From NCBI GenBank assembly GCA_949128115.1, contig OX421962.1:104376836-104440835 (forward strand): DNA of 64,000 nt, written 5' to 3'. Of the stretch, positions 45,443 through 56,379 are shown piece by piece (position 1 is the stretch's first letter; each line of letters starts with the position of its first letter). A program made the position numbers and the translations under genes. Origin of the DNA: Anaspis maculata. Lineage: Eukaryota; Arthropoda; Insecta; Coleoptera; Scraptiidae. The notes under the pieces were generated by a model. That model was not told the origin of the DNA. It did not search any database and worked only from the letters and a program-made list of their open reading frames with translations.

Positions 45443-45751
45443 ATGCCGAAATCGCCGAAATCCGGGCTAAAAGTGCCAAAACGAAAAAGGTGCACCGTGA
45501 AGCAGTACAAGAGTCGGAAAGATGTGATGTTTTCCTTGCCGAAGAAACCATCAGGTATAGAATCTTGCAAAATTGATGAACTTCTATTATTGTGCTTTTT
45601 GGGTTTTCCAGCTGTTCGGGGCCAGTACCTACTGAAATACATAATATGCCTACTGCGCGTACGGCAATTACAAATATATCTTCACGATGGGGTCACCACG
45701 TCGACGGTTACTGCATTCAACGATCAATGGAATTTGCGTTCGACGGAATGA
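45443..45751 (+). other. Weak two-exon candidate (THAP-like start)
   Basis: A frame starting MPKSPKSGLKVPKRKRC is basic and contains KSRKDVMFSLPKKPSG, which loosely recalls the start of THAP zinc fingers. A possible 5' splice site (CAGGTATAG, about 45551) and a pyrimidine-rich AG acceptor (TTTTCCAG, about 45610) would define a roughly 60-bp intron. The downstream part has no recognised domain, and the cysteine-histidine pattern of THAP is not visible. This is a low-confidence candidate, possibly chance. Confidence 0.2.
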
Positions 45752-46200
45752 GTTGGATGATGAAACCTACGTTCGACGAAATGCCAGCAGTACTTGAAAT
45801 ACGGTGATCGAAAGCATCTGCTATGTATGGAACACAATATACATGCCTAAAACAGTTTTTAAGAGTTTCTGTTAAATTTAGTGAAAAAATCTGTGTTGAA
45901 AGATGAAACGGTCGACTTAACCTCAACAAAAATATTGACAGCTCATGTCATGCATTTTGACTGTGACGCAGGGTGGTTTAGTAACAAGCAATGGCACCAC
46001 ACCCTGACGTGCAAATACCCTAGTGCTCTAGCTTTCTCTCTCTCTATACCCTCTCGCTCAATGACTGGGCTTGCGTCTCTCTCTGGGTAACCAGATCCCA
46101 GGTCTCTCTATCCACGCCTGCTGTATGGAGAGTGGCCTATCTATTTAGGCTTGTCTATGCATCCGCTCTCCTTGCGGCTTGGGCGACCACTGACTCCTCT

Positions 46201-46568
46201 CAGTGTTGCCAGTAGTAGCAAAACAAAAGTACCGAAGTGGCTTTAAAAACGTACTGAATTCGGGAGACAGCGTACATCTAAGCAGCGTTCTGACTTTGGA
46301 TTTTGCAAGAGATTTGCTCAAATCAACAGTAGTTCTAAACTTCTAAAATTAAAATTACTAGAATAAATAAGCTTGATCATCCTATAAACATTTAAATACG
46401 ATAATTTTTTTGTTTTTGCTCTAGTTTTCCCCCAAGTTTTCACTGAACAGAACAGTCAGAAAAGCGTGAAATCGAAAACGTACTGAAATTATCAACGAGG
46501 TACTTGCGTACTTTTTTTATTGCAAAAGTACTGAATTCAGTACAAACGTACTGACACTGGCAACACTG
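46201..46568. mobile_element. hAT-like MITE, 368 bp
   Basis: The ends CAGTGTTGCCAGT and ACTGGCAACACTG are a 13-bp perfect inverted repeat. Subterminal AAAACGTACTGAATTCGG and AAAGTACTGAATTCAGTAC add palindromic motifs. The flanks ACTCCTCT and ACTCTCCT would be an 8-bp duplication with two mismatches. It has no coding capacity. Confidence 0.75.
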
Positions 46569-47979
46569 ACTCTCCTGGCTCAAGACTGTCCAGTCAGTGC
46601 TCTCTCTCGCTCAACCTATTAACTATTTTTAAATAAATGCGCTAACAGGCTGATTATGCTGCTTTCAAGGTGCACTTTATTTTGTTCTCCTCAGTATAAT
46701 TGAATATCGTACACTTGTTATTTCTCCACAACCATCGCCCGCAAATCCCTTTATAGCACTGATCACCAGCATAGCTCAAACTGTAACCTGCTTCGTCGCC
46801 GGTCCCGCTGCCTATGAGCTTAGATGCTCTGGAGATATTGATGATCCGTCCGAACGATTTCCCTTCCCAAAGCTGTTTACCTTTTACCTACGTTGTGTGA
46901 GTTCTTACTCTAGATGAGAATGTGCTCTTGAGCATAAGGTTGAATTCTTGAATGAGACGTGAATAGAACACAAGCAAAATGAACTTTTATTGAAAATCAT
47001 TAGCAAAGTTTTGAATGAATTCGTTTCTTTTCTCAAAACACCTCACAACAGTAGACTGACAGCGATAAAATGACACAACATGGATAAAGACCAACAAAAC
47101 ACATACGAGAATGGAACAAGAAAAATCACTTCAAACTTATCAGACAATGCAGGAATTTACAACAATAAAATAAACACAAAATCAGATTAGCAATACAAAA
47201 CAAAAAATCATAAAACATGTCAAACTGCCACTTTAATCGTAAAGGGAAAGTGACGTATTCTCTGACAGGCACACGTGTGAAGAACACGTCAAAGAAACCC
47301 CTGCGTATTGCCTGATTGAGTGCTGAAAAATCCCTCCCAAAATGATCTGAATTAAAGTCAAGTGTGAATGAGTCATGATGAAATGACAGAAATCACTCCA
47401 ATAATGCATTCATCAAATCATCGTGAATTGGTACTCAAACCTCTTTGAACGGTTGCTTACTTCACAAGTCACTTGCGTGACAACAAAAAGAAACTCGTTC
47501 GCTTACGCTTTGGAAAGAACTTCACGTTCAGCAATTAATTTTACACTTCACAAACCAAAGCACACTCTTTCGGCACTCCGCATTTCTCCCAAAACAGACG
47601 GCCAATTTAATTGATAATTAAACAATAAAGAGATGATCGGTAAACAAGTACCTAAATGAATAAACAAGGAACAAATGAGAGATAAATAAGTAGAAAAGTC
47701 AACAAGAAAATAAATGAAAAATAAACAAGTAAAATCTGGTTTGGTCATTCTCTTGATGAGTAATTGGAAGGAAGAAGTATTTATTCATAACGCATTTGCC
47801 TGAAATTATACACTCACTGAATATCGCCGAAGCGTCCTTTTTTATGTCTCCGCTCATGTTTTGTGTGTTCACCTTCCTGCTGCTCGTGAAATACAGTCGG
47901 CGCACTTTTCTCTCATTGGCGCTGTCAGTGACATTTTCGACTCTTTGGTAACCAGGTAAAATCGACATAACAACCGTGT
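46569..47979. other. Unassigned DNA, possible LTR-like piece
   Basis: 46960-47310 is A-rich on the plus strand and holds a minus-strand AATAAA signal. Its block at 47243-47308 resembles 33340-33415. A similar layout occurs at 55180-55260. These may be diverged LTRs, but no ends were found. Confidence 0.3.
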
Positions 47980-48147
47980 CTACTGTCCCTCTTGATTCTT
48001 CGACTGCAGCAGCCATTTCAGTGCTGCGTGGTCAGTTCTCACCAGAAGTTTCCGGCCGTAGAGGTACTGGTGGAAGTGGTCGACAGCCTTCGCTATGGCC
48101 AGTAGGCATACAAAGAGGCCTTCAGCGATTGTCTTTGAGTCGTCTTC
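47980..48147 (-). pseudogene. pol: Ty3/gypsy RNase H fragment
   Basis: The minus-strand frame reads LLAIAKAVDHFHQYLYGRK, then LLVRTDHAALKWLLQSKN and ends QEGQ at a stop. FHQYLYGRKLLVRTDHAALKWL is the gypsy RNase H core with its catalytic Asp in RTDH. The N-terminal part is replaced by an unrelated stretch encoding DDSKTIAEGL. That DNA, GACTCAAAGACAATCGCTGA, also occurs in the dispersed repeats near 57860 and 60345. RT and integrase are absent. Confidence 0.87.
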
Positions 48148-50100
48148 TCTAAAATACAATTAACTACCATTATTGAATCACCAAACTTGGTCATGATTAC
48201 TCAGGTCGCTGGAGCTGTCACATGCTTTATATTTTATACCTTGTTGATTGCCGAGTTGACCGCAGATGATGCTTTGTTCAAGATGGAATAAACTTGGAGG
48301 AGGAATAGCCCACGGTCTTGAGCGAGTGGATTGTATGTTTTACTGTGAAAATTAACGATTTTGAACTGTTGATCAATAGCACCACTTACAACATGACCCC
48401 ATACAAGCCGCTAGCTAGCTCATTTGCGCATCTGATGCCGGGTTACACTGCCGCCATGAAATATTAGTTCTCGCAAGTTCCAGAACAAAAATTAAAAAAG
48501 CCGTGACGCATTGCAATTCCACCTGCAATTCCGATGAAATATGGAACGTCTATTAATTTTATGCGAGTTATTGCGGGCTGCCGTTGATGAAATTGAAATA
48601 TCACACACCGCCAAATTGCGGAAGAGAATTTATGCACCCCCGCCGGGTTTCTAGTTGCCACAATTTCGCTGTCGCATTTTTTATTGCTGTACTTATTCCC
48701 AGTTTCCGGTTCGATTGCTTCAGATCTCTGCTGCGTCCAATTCCGGAGTCCAATCTTCCTGATTTGCGCTGCTCCTATTAGGGCACGTCGTTATGACGCC
48801 TCGTCCTCTCAAATAAGAGTCTTCCGATGCGGAGAGAGAAAGAGAAAAGAGATAGCCGGACCACAAATCACCCCACGGCAGCGAACTAGGTGTACGGGTA
48901 TACAAGATTAAGAGAGGTCCTGAGGTCCTGCCCCATCCTTTCGTAATCATTTACTTCTCGCGAAACGATTCCGTGATGGTTAGTTCGAGAGAGGAGATTT
49001 ACTCGCTGGGATACGTGTTTCGGAGGAGTCAGTGCCGGTTGGTTGTCGTTTATATTTATGTGTTGTGTGTTTGTGTTTGTAACGCCATTCTGTCTGATAA
49101 ATTTCAGTCTGGATTAATAGGCTGTTAAGCCTGTACCTATAAATTACATGTTTTGTCAAAATATAGCTGTGAAAACTGAAAAGCACAACATTTTGTTACA
49201 GTGATGTCTAATAGGCTAGTGTGAATTTCAACCGCGAGTCTGCAACTGACAAAATTTCCATTTGATGAATGCGATGCAGATTTAGTTATAGTGCGTGTTT
49301 ATTCATGAGGTCTATTCCCGTTCCATTATACCAGAAGCTCCACAGCAAAATTATAAAATTACCTATTTTTATGCTAACCGCTTGCATCCCTTGATAACAG
49401 CCGAGGGGTAATCACTTGACAATTTTGATGTACAGCCGTGAGCGTATTTCTGGCCATTGTGTCAATTTTCTAGCAATTTGGTCAACCCCTCGCTTGCAGC
49501 GTAACAAGCTCTCGATGGAAGTATATGTATAAGAAAAATCTTGCTCGAACTTGCTTTGAATACCCTACCATATCAAGCTTTACGTCAGGTACTGAACTTG
49601 GCATGTCTCCAATTGAAGATCACGAGAAATGTTCAGAACAAACAACACACTCACGGCTGGCAGCGGTTACCTAATCGCCACAAAGAGGTCGTAATCTCTT
49701 TCGTAATAATAACTTCATCATCGCTTAAACTTCACCCGATTAAAGTGCTCCTCATCGGGCTTCCTCCACCGGGAAATTCAGAAAATTTGCTAGTTAGCTT
49801 TCGTTTACGAAACGTGTGCGCGAGCGTGTGATATGAAATTTAAATAACGCCGCACTATGCATCCTTTGGTTGCATATTCAGGCGATTTATGCAATATGCA
49901 TCACATCATAATCTTGTCCCCATCACGACTTGAATAATGCATTAGACAGAGCGGCTGAGATCAATGTTTGCATGATCACGCCGCGTGCCATCAGTTTGCA
50001 TATTATTGCATGGCACAGATCTCTGTAGCGTCCGTCTACTGTGAGTCGGCCATTCGGTGCCCAAGCCTTGAATACATTTTGCTGATGCAGTCAAGGTTAG
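48148..50100. other. Unassigned DNA
   Basis: No recognisable domain or bounded repeat was found. Confidence 0.4.
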
Positions 50101-50109
50101 TGTTTCAGG

Positions 50110-50360
50110 TGCTCGAATGTGGAATAATCGCCGAAGGCGACCTAGTTAAGAAGCTCAGTTGTGACGCTGACGACTCGAAATGCCACCACCGATGGTAGCT
50201 TGGTACAAGAATTCGTTCATTATGACGAGCCAAGGACAACCACCGAATGCGACTATCAGCACAAAAACTAGGTACGACTGTTCAGATATTCTCCAAGAGC
50301 GAGTAGCGTCAACTTGGTTGTGACGACTCAGAGACAGTTACAGCAGGCGACTCAGTAGAA
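50110..50360. repeat. Dispersed GACTC/GCCGAAGGCGA repeat, copy 1
   Basis: AATCGCCGAAGGCGACCTAG followed by AGCTCAGTTGTGACG resembles 60345-60400. GACTCAGAGACAGTTACAGC and GGCGACTCAGTAG are further degenerate units of the same family. Confidence 0.6.
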
Positions 50361-50471
50361 AAAAAAACGCGCGCTGAAAAACAAACTGGATCAGTAACCA
50401 TTCGACACAATAGAACTTAATCATAATTACAATTACAACAAGCAGGACCGTAGCAGGGCATTAGGGCGCCA

Positions 50472-50679
50472 TCAACCCGCTGTGTTTTTTGTAGTTTTAA
50501 TTTGGTCTGGTTGTTCCAAATTTTTTGTCGGCGTGCGACTGAGGGCACTTTTTTCACTATTGGTTGCCTTTTGCTTGCCTCCTTTCTTCCACATCCCAAG
50601 CTGTATCCTTAGTTTTCGCGTTGTCTGGCGTTTCGGTAGCCATGTCGTCCTTATTAGCATCTTGGTTGAAATCCATGTT
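50472..50679 (-). other. Lys/Glu-rich frame broken by the FB-like element
   Basis: On the minus strand a frame beginning MDFNQDANKDDMATETPD ends at a stop near 50557. A second frame (NLEQPDQIKTTKNTAG) continues after a one-base shift. Upstream it enters the 9-bp duplication next to the FB-like element. On the other side (54143-54283) the frame that enters the same 9 bp is in matching phase. This may be a start of an ORF (gag- or ORF1-like composition) or a chance frame. No domain is recognised. Confidence 0.25.
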
Positions 50680-50688
50680 ATATCCCAC

Positions 50689-53600
50689 CGTGACCGGACA
50701 ATTCGTCCCGCGGACAATTCGTAGCGGACAATTCGTCGCGGACAATTCGTCCCGCGGACAATTCGTCTCGCGGACAATTCGTCTCACGGACAATTCGTCG
50801 CAAAATAATGTTTTGCACTTTAACAAGTCCCTTTGTCTTTCCTCGTTGCTTTTCGAACTTTAGTAAGCCCCCTTATTCCTTTTTGTAGTATTTGGAGCCC
50901 TACTGCGCACCCTGGTTTCTTCATGTCTTTGGAGCTCTGCTTAGTCCCCTTGCATCATTCCGAGAATTTTTGCTAGTACACCAAGCTTTGGGAGCACCCA
51001 CTGACGGGAGCACCAGTAAGCCCCCTTATACTTTCATGAGATATTTGGCCCCTATCGAGCCCCTTATCTTCTCTAGTGTAATTTTTGAGCTCTAATGAGT
51101 TCTCTTATGTTTTTCATTGCTTTCAGATTTCCATACGGCCGGGCCCCTTCTGCAGTCTTGTGTTATCAAGAGCTTCACTGGGCCCCCTTATTCTATATTC
51201 AACGTAACTTGAAGCCCTGCTGAGCCCCTTCGAATTTTCCATGAATTCCGGAGCAGCAAGCAGCGTTATGCCGCCATGGCATGTTGAAGCCCTATCGGGC
51301 CCCATTGTGCCTTCAGGTGTAGTTGGAGCCCCGTTGAGCCTCCTTATGTTTTTTCATGACTTTCGGAGTAGGTACCAGTAAGCCCCATTTCGCGTTATTT
51401 TGTTATACAGAGCTCCATGGGGCCCCCTTGTCTCTTCAATACAGTTTAAAGTTCTGTTGGGCCTCTTTGCACTTTTCCTATAGGCTTTTGGAGCAGTAGT
51501 AAGTCCCTTGTGCCTTTATGTTATATTCGACCCCTTATCCCTTGTTTCTTATATAAATATAATTTGGAGCCCTAATGAACCCCCTTAGAGCCCCTTGAGC
51601 CCCCTTGTGTCACCAATATCATTTGAAGCCCTACTGAGCCCCCTTGCATTTTTCCGTGACTTTCTGATTTTTATTGAGCCCTGCGTCATTTAGAGCCCCC
51701 TTGTGTGTTTTCGTGGCTTGTGCGTTCTTGCATTGCTGGAAGCCCCAGTGTACCTGGGTCTCTTGTGCCTTCATGTGATATACGGAGCCCTATCGGACCC
51801 CCTTGTGTCCGCAAGTGTATAGTTTGGCGCCTAGTGAGCCCTCTTGTTTTTTGTCTGGCTATCAGAATTCCAGTAAGCCCCTGTTGCCTTCTTGTGTTAT
51901 TCGGAGCTCCATTGGGCCCCCTTATTTCCTCAACGTTTTTTGAAGCCCTGCTGAGCCCCCTTACATCTTTCCGCGACTTTCGGAGCAGTAGCAAGCACCT
52001 TCTGCCTTCAGGTGATATTCGGAGCCCTATCGGGCCCCATTGTGCAAGCAGATAAGCTTGCTTATAAAAAGCTTCATTGGGCCCCCTTGTCGTATTTCCG
52101 TGGCTTTCGGAGCTCTATCGGGTCCCCTTGTACCCTTATGTTAAGTTTGGAGCCCTAAGCAGTCCATTTTTGTTTTTATTGGCTTTCAGCACTATGCAGT
52201 AAGTCCCCTTTTGCCTTTTCTCGTTATAAAGAGCCCTTTGTGTCACCAATATCAGATGAAGTTCTACGGAGCTCCCTTGCACTTTCCCGTGATTTCTGGA
52301 TTTTCCATAGGCCCCTTCTGCCCTATGTGTCCATTGGAGCCCTAACGAGCCCCCTCATGTGTTTTCGTGGCTTTCAGAATTCCAGTAAGCCATCTTGTGC
52401 GCTTTTGCATTTCTGGAAGCCTTAGTGTAAGTCCCTTGTGCCTCCATGTGATATAAGGAGCCCTATCGGACCCTCTTGTGTCCGCAATTGTAGTTTGGAG
52501 CCCTAGTGAGCCCCCTTGGGTCCATAAGTATAGCTTGGAGCCCTAGTAAGCCCCCTTGTGTCCATAAGTATAGCTTGGAGCCCTAGTGAGCCCCCTTGTA
52601 TTTTTTCATGACTATCAGAATTCCAGTAAGCCTCCTGTTGCCGTCTTATGTCATCCGGAGCGTCAGTGGGCCCCCTTGTTTCTTCACACGTCTTTTGAAG
52701 CCGTGCTTAGCCCCCTTACATCTTTTCGTGGCTTCCGGAGCAGCAGTAAGCACCTTGTGCCTTCATGTGATATTCAGAGCCCTATCGAGCCCCTTTGTGT
52801 CTTCAAGTGTAGTATGGAGCCCTAATGAGCCCCCTTGTGTTTTTTCGTAGCTTCCGGAATTCCAGTGAGCCCATTTTGCCTTCTGTTGTTATATAAAGCT
52901 CTTTGGGCTCCCTTGTGCCTTTATGTGATATGCGGAGCCCTATCGGACCCCCTTGTGCCGGTTAGTGTAGTTTGGAGTCCTAGTGAGCCCCTTTGGTTTT
53001 TTAATGGCTTCCCGAAACCCAGTCACCCCCCTTTTGCCTTTTTTTATTATACAGAGCTCCATTGGGCCCCCCTGTTTTATTTCCATGGTTTTTGGAGCTC
53101 TATCGGGTCCCCTTTGTACCCTTATGTGTAGTTTGGAGCCCCAATCAGTCCACTTGTGTTGGCTTTCCGAGTATCATACAGTGAGCCCCCTTTTGCCTTT
53201 TCTTGTTGTGAAGAGCCCCTCGGGCCCCCTTGTGTAACCAATATTATATGAAGTTCTACGGAGCCCCCTTGCATTTTCCCGTGATTTCCAGATTCTTGTT
53301 AAGCCCATTGTGCCCTATGTGTCGTTAAGAGCCCTAATGAGCCCCATTATGTGTTTTCGTGGCTTTCAGAATTCCAGTAAGCCATCTTGTGCGCTTTTAC
53401 ATTGCTGGAAGCCCTAGTGTAAGTCCCTTGTGCCTTCATGTGATATACGGAGCTTTATCGGGCCCCCTTGTGCCCGCAAAAGTAGTTTGGAGCCCTAGTG
53501 AGCCCCCTTGTGTCCATACGTGTAGCTTGGAACCCTAGTGAGCCCCGTCGTTCCCATGAGTGTAGTTTGGAGCCCTAGTGAGCCCCCTTATGTTCTTCAA

Positions 53601-54133
53601 TGCGACTATCAGAATTCCAGTGAGCCTCCTGTTGCCTTCTTGTGTCATCCGTAGCTGCCGTGGGCCCCCTTGTTTCTTCAACGTCTTTTGAGCCCTGCAT
53701 GCTAAGCCCCCTTACATCTTTCCGTGGCTTTCGAAGCAGTAGTAAGCACCTTGTGCCTCTATGTGATATTCGGAGCCCTCTCGAAGCTCCATAAGGCCCC
53801 CTTATGTTTTCAATATCGTTTGAAGCCTTGCTGAGCCCCGTTGCATTTTTTCGTGGCTTTCGGATCTCTGTCGGAGTCCCTTGTGTTTGCTCATGATTTT
53901 TAGATCTTTTTATTGAGCCCCCTTGTGTCTTCATGTGTAATATAACCCCCTTACCTTCCGAAGCCTTCACTTGCGACGAATTGTCCGCGGGACGAATTGT
54001 CCGTGAGACGAATTGTCCGCGGGACGAATTGTCCGCGGGACGAACTGTCCGCGGGACGAACTGTCCGCGGGACGAATTGTCCGCGACGAATTGTCCGCTA
54101 CGAATTGTCCGCGGGACGAATTGTCCTAGCACC
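50689..54133. mobile_element. Foldback-like element with tandem-repeat TIRs, 3445 bp
   Basis: The ends are CGTGACC/GGTGCTA followed by arrays of GGACAATTCGT-based 14/16-bp units: seven at the left (50696-50806) and ten, inverted, at the right (53971-54133). From outside in, both arrays show the same order of unit variants: CCCGC, TAGC, TCGC, CCCGC, later TCTCAC, and last TCGCAA. The arms are therefore homologous TIRs, not chance satellites. The interior is a degenerate 40-bp repeat. No transposase is present. The layout and the 9-bp duplication match known properties of Drosophila FB elements. Mutator-like elements also make 9-bp duplications. Confidence 0.85.
50830..53965. repeat. Degenerate 40-bp GAGCCC array with higher-order repeats
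   Basis: The consensus is close to GGAGCCCTAGTGAGCCCCCT followed by TGTGTCCATAAGTATAGCTT (clearest at 52489-52600). All units point the same way. Blocks of about 200 bp recur at 51841, 52597 and 53587 with the same succession of variants (ATCAGAATTCCAGTAAGCC, GGAGCAGTAGTAAGCACC). Another block recurs at 52408 and 53388, so the larger period is near 980 bp. Long frames here are repeat translations. Confidence 0.92.
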
Positions 54134-54142
54134 ATATCCCAC

Positions 54143-54809
54143 ATGTCGGATCCATATGGAGGTCACCCATCGGCAGTAGGTCCATACCGAGGGGAAGGAA
54201 CTCATACTGTGAGGTGAGCCTGGTTCCCCACCGATTGTTTCGACTTCGCTGTCGGATATTTTATAGAGGTTTGCTCCTTTCAAGCCGGCCGATTAAGGCA
54301 AGCTCCCCGATCATAGTATCACCGAACGTTTTTCAGCCACGCCATATTGAAGTCTCTGACCCTTTGTGCTGTTTTTCGGCTTTCACCACTCCGTCGTCCT
54401 TTTCGGCATGAGTATCTCTGCCAGGGGGGCTCTTCGTACGGCCCCCGCCGACATAGCTCTCAGGATCATCTCAGTTACTTGAATAAAATCTTCCATCCTT
54501 CTTTCAATGGTGTTGATGATATAGGTACTTTTATTTTGCTTTCAGTTACACCACAAATAATTATTCAGCCTTCTTGGGCTGTAATACCTTTTATGAAGCT
54601 GTTGTAGGTATAATAAAATAAATGAAGGATCTTACTTGAGAAGTGACATTTTGTTATTTATAACTAAAGTTATTTGAGCCTCTCCACCAACTTCAAGGTC
54701 TTACAACACCTAGGAGCGGTGCACTCAAAAATACCTACCCAAAGTCCATCGAACGGCTCGGCCAGTCTAATTCTGCGAGACAGTACACACGGCTTCTATC
54801 TAATCTGCA
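54143..54809. other. Unassigned DNA right of the FB-like element
   Basis: The minus-strand frame 54143-54283 (NLYKISDSEVETIGGEPG) enters the duplication in phase with the frame on the far side of the element. Otherwise nothing was recognised. Confidence 0.3.
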
Positions 54810-54990
54810 ATAGCCCAGGAATTTTAGGGTTTGATCCTGAAATGAATATGTCCCTTTTGAAATTTTGCACAAACGACCTTTGACCAATGCTGAACAACAT
54901 ACTAAAAGCTCCGGTCCAACTAGTGTGCGGAACATAGTTGCTTTGGGCAAGAAAGGAGTAAGTGCCGCCAAATCAGATAAACTCTTGCTG
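54810..54990 (+). repeat. Dispersed repeat family Y, copy 1
   Basis: CTTTTGAAATTTTGCACAAA..GACCAATGCTGAACAACATA..GGCAAGAAAGGAGTAAGTGC matches the reverse complement of 57345-57520 at high identity. A third, more diverged copy lies at about 56555-56660. Confidence 0.85.
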
Positions 54991-55150
54991 TAGTTCGGAA
55001 GAGGGTACTGTAAGTATTGTAATCTCCCAACCTACCCCTCTTATGGAAATAAACATTCCCCAAAGAAGAAGAAGAATCCCCTTTAAGTTGAAGACTTATG
55101 TTTGGCCAATCGTGTTTGTCTAGTGTTGTTTGTTAGGACTTTCGTAGTGT

Positions 55151-55635
55151 TGTAGTTACCCAAGGTAGTACAGGTAAGTGAAGGCTTGGAAATGAAACAC
55201 AGAGACTTCAAATCAACAAAGAACAATTTTATTCCAAAGACAAATGTATTGACTCATGTTCAAGAATGCAATATCAATTCAATCACCCCACCCTCCCACT
55301 ATTTGAAATACAGTGTGTAAGCCACTGATGCAGAGAGAACAAGAGAAAGACGAGAGAGAGTATCGCTCTCGCTAGAACAGATCATATTAGTTCCAGTAAC
55401 CTAGATTGTTGAGGAACCTATATAGCGGAAACTAAACGGCAGAACCAAAGTGTGAATATCGCCTATACAATACTTGGCGCGAAGGGAAAGAAGATGGAGA
55501 CAAACGTTCATTAGTAAGTTCTGCGGTGACCTAAATTGACGAGGGATCTAAAGAGGGAATAGAGACGAGTTTGGCTAAGCACAGGTTCTCTTGAACAGGC
55601 CCCTGCTGCCGAAAGAAGAAAAGAGAACAGTGTTG
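55151..55635 (-). repeat. Candidate LTR or promoter-like segment
   Basis: The minus strand shows a TATATAGG box (about 55420) and, about 190 bp later, AATAAA (about 55233), as in an LTR. TGTTGTAG at 55151 and GAGAACA at 55631 could be the ends, but no target duplication or partner was found. Confidence 0.35.
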
Positions 55636-56370
55636 CATATGCGGATGTCTTTTAATGGTACCATAATAAAACATGACAATAAAATATCAAGAATAAACCC
55701 AATAAACATGGTCAATGAAAGCATCAACAATTATTTATCATAATAAATACCACAACATGACTCGATGTAAATCAACAATATCAAAAACCAGGTCTCAACA
55801 GTTGAAGACGTATATTATTTCATCAGATAACAAAGTAAGGAAAGATATCTTCTTTCACAAGATAACCTTCTCTTACAAGACACGACAGCAAGCAAAAATA
55901 TCTGTTGTGTGCAGATATCTATGTCTCACAGGACTCAGACATGAATATAGAAGACAGTCGATCAGTGCAATATGTATCATAGTAAACAAAAGTATGAAGA
56001 AATCATTGAAGCGATTCAACTCGACTGAGAAGAATACCACAACCATGCCCATCAAGTATGACAGCATACCTCGGAGCTCTCAAAAACACGTCACTTGTTC
56101 TACAGGTGACCGCTTTGTTGTCCCTCCAGACATCGTTCTACTCTTTCGTCTCTCTCAAGCATCAACAACAGTGACCTACACGCTACGTGTATTCACTTTA
56201 TCCCCTGAACGTGATTATCCCGTTAATTGTTACAATAATTGACTTTTATTTGACAGGAATCACAGCAGCTAAATAAACTTATCTTCGAGCATTCTGAAGA
56301 CACGGCAGCGGTACTCTGAAAGTCTTCATAATCGGAATAGACTTGTATCTTCTCTTTTCTATGATCTGGA
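55636..56370. other. A-rich unassigned DNA
   Basis: A 175-codon plus-strand frame (55715-56242) exists, but its sequence is low-information Lys/Thr/Ser with no domain. It lies in A-rich DNA resembling 47000-47230. Confidence 0.4.
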
Positions 56371-56379
56371 GCAGGAAAA

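Larger units (their letters stand above)
50680..54142. repeat. 9-bp target site duplication of the FB-like element
   Basis: ATATCCCAC stands at 50680-50688 and 54134-54142, immediately outside the two inverted-repeat ends. Confidence 0.8.

Noticed and set aside
50696..50806. CRISPR-like array of short repeats
   Set aside because: Units are contiguous without spacers, the context is eukaryotic, and an inverted partner array exists at 53971-54133. It is a TIR, not CRISPR.
53575..54144. 189-codon minus-strand frame
   Set aside because: It is a translation of the TIR units and the 40-bp repeats, with no independent evidence of coding.
55715..56242. 175-codon plus-strand frame
   Set aside because: Low-information A-rich sequence, no domain, and similar in character to non-coding DNA near 47.1 kb.
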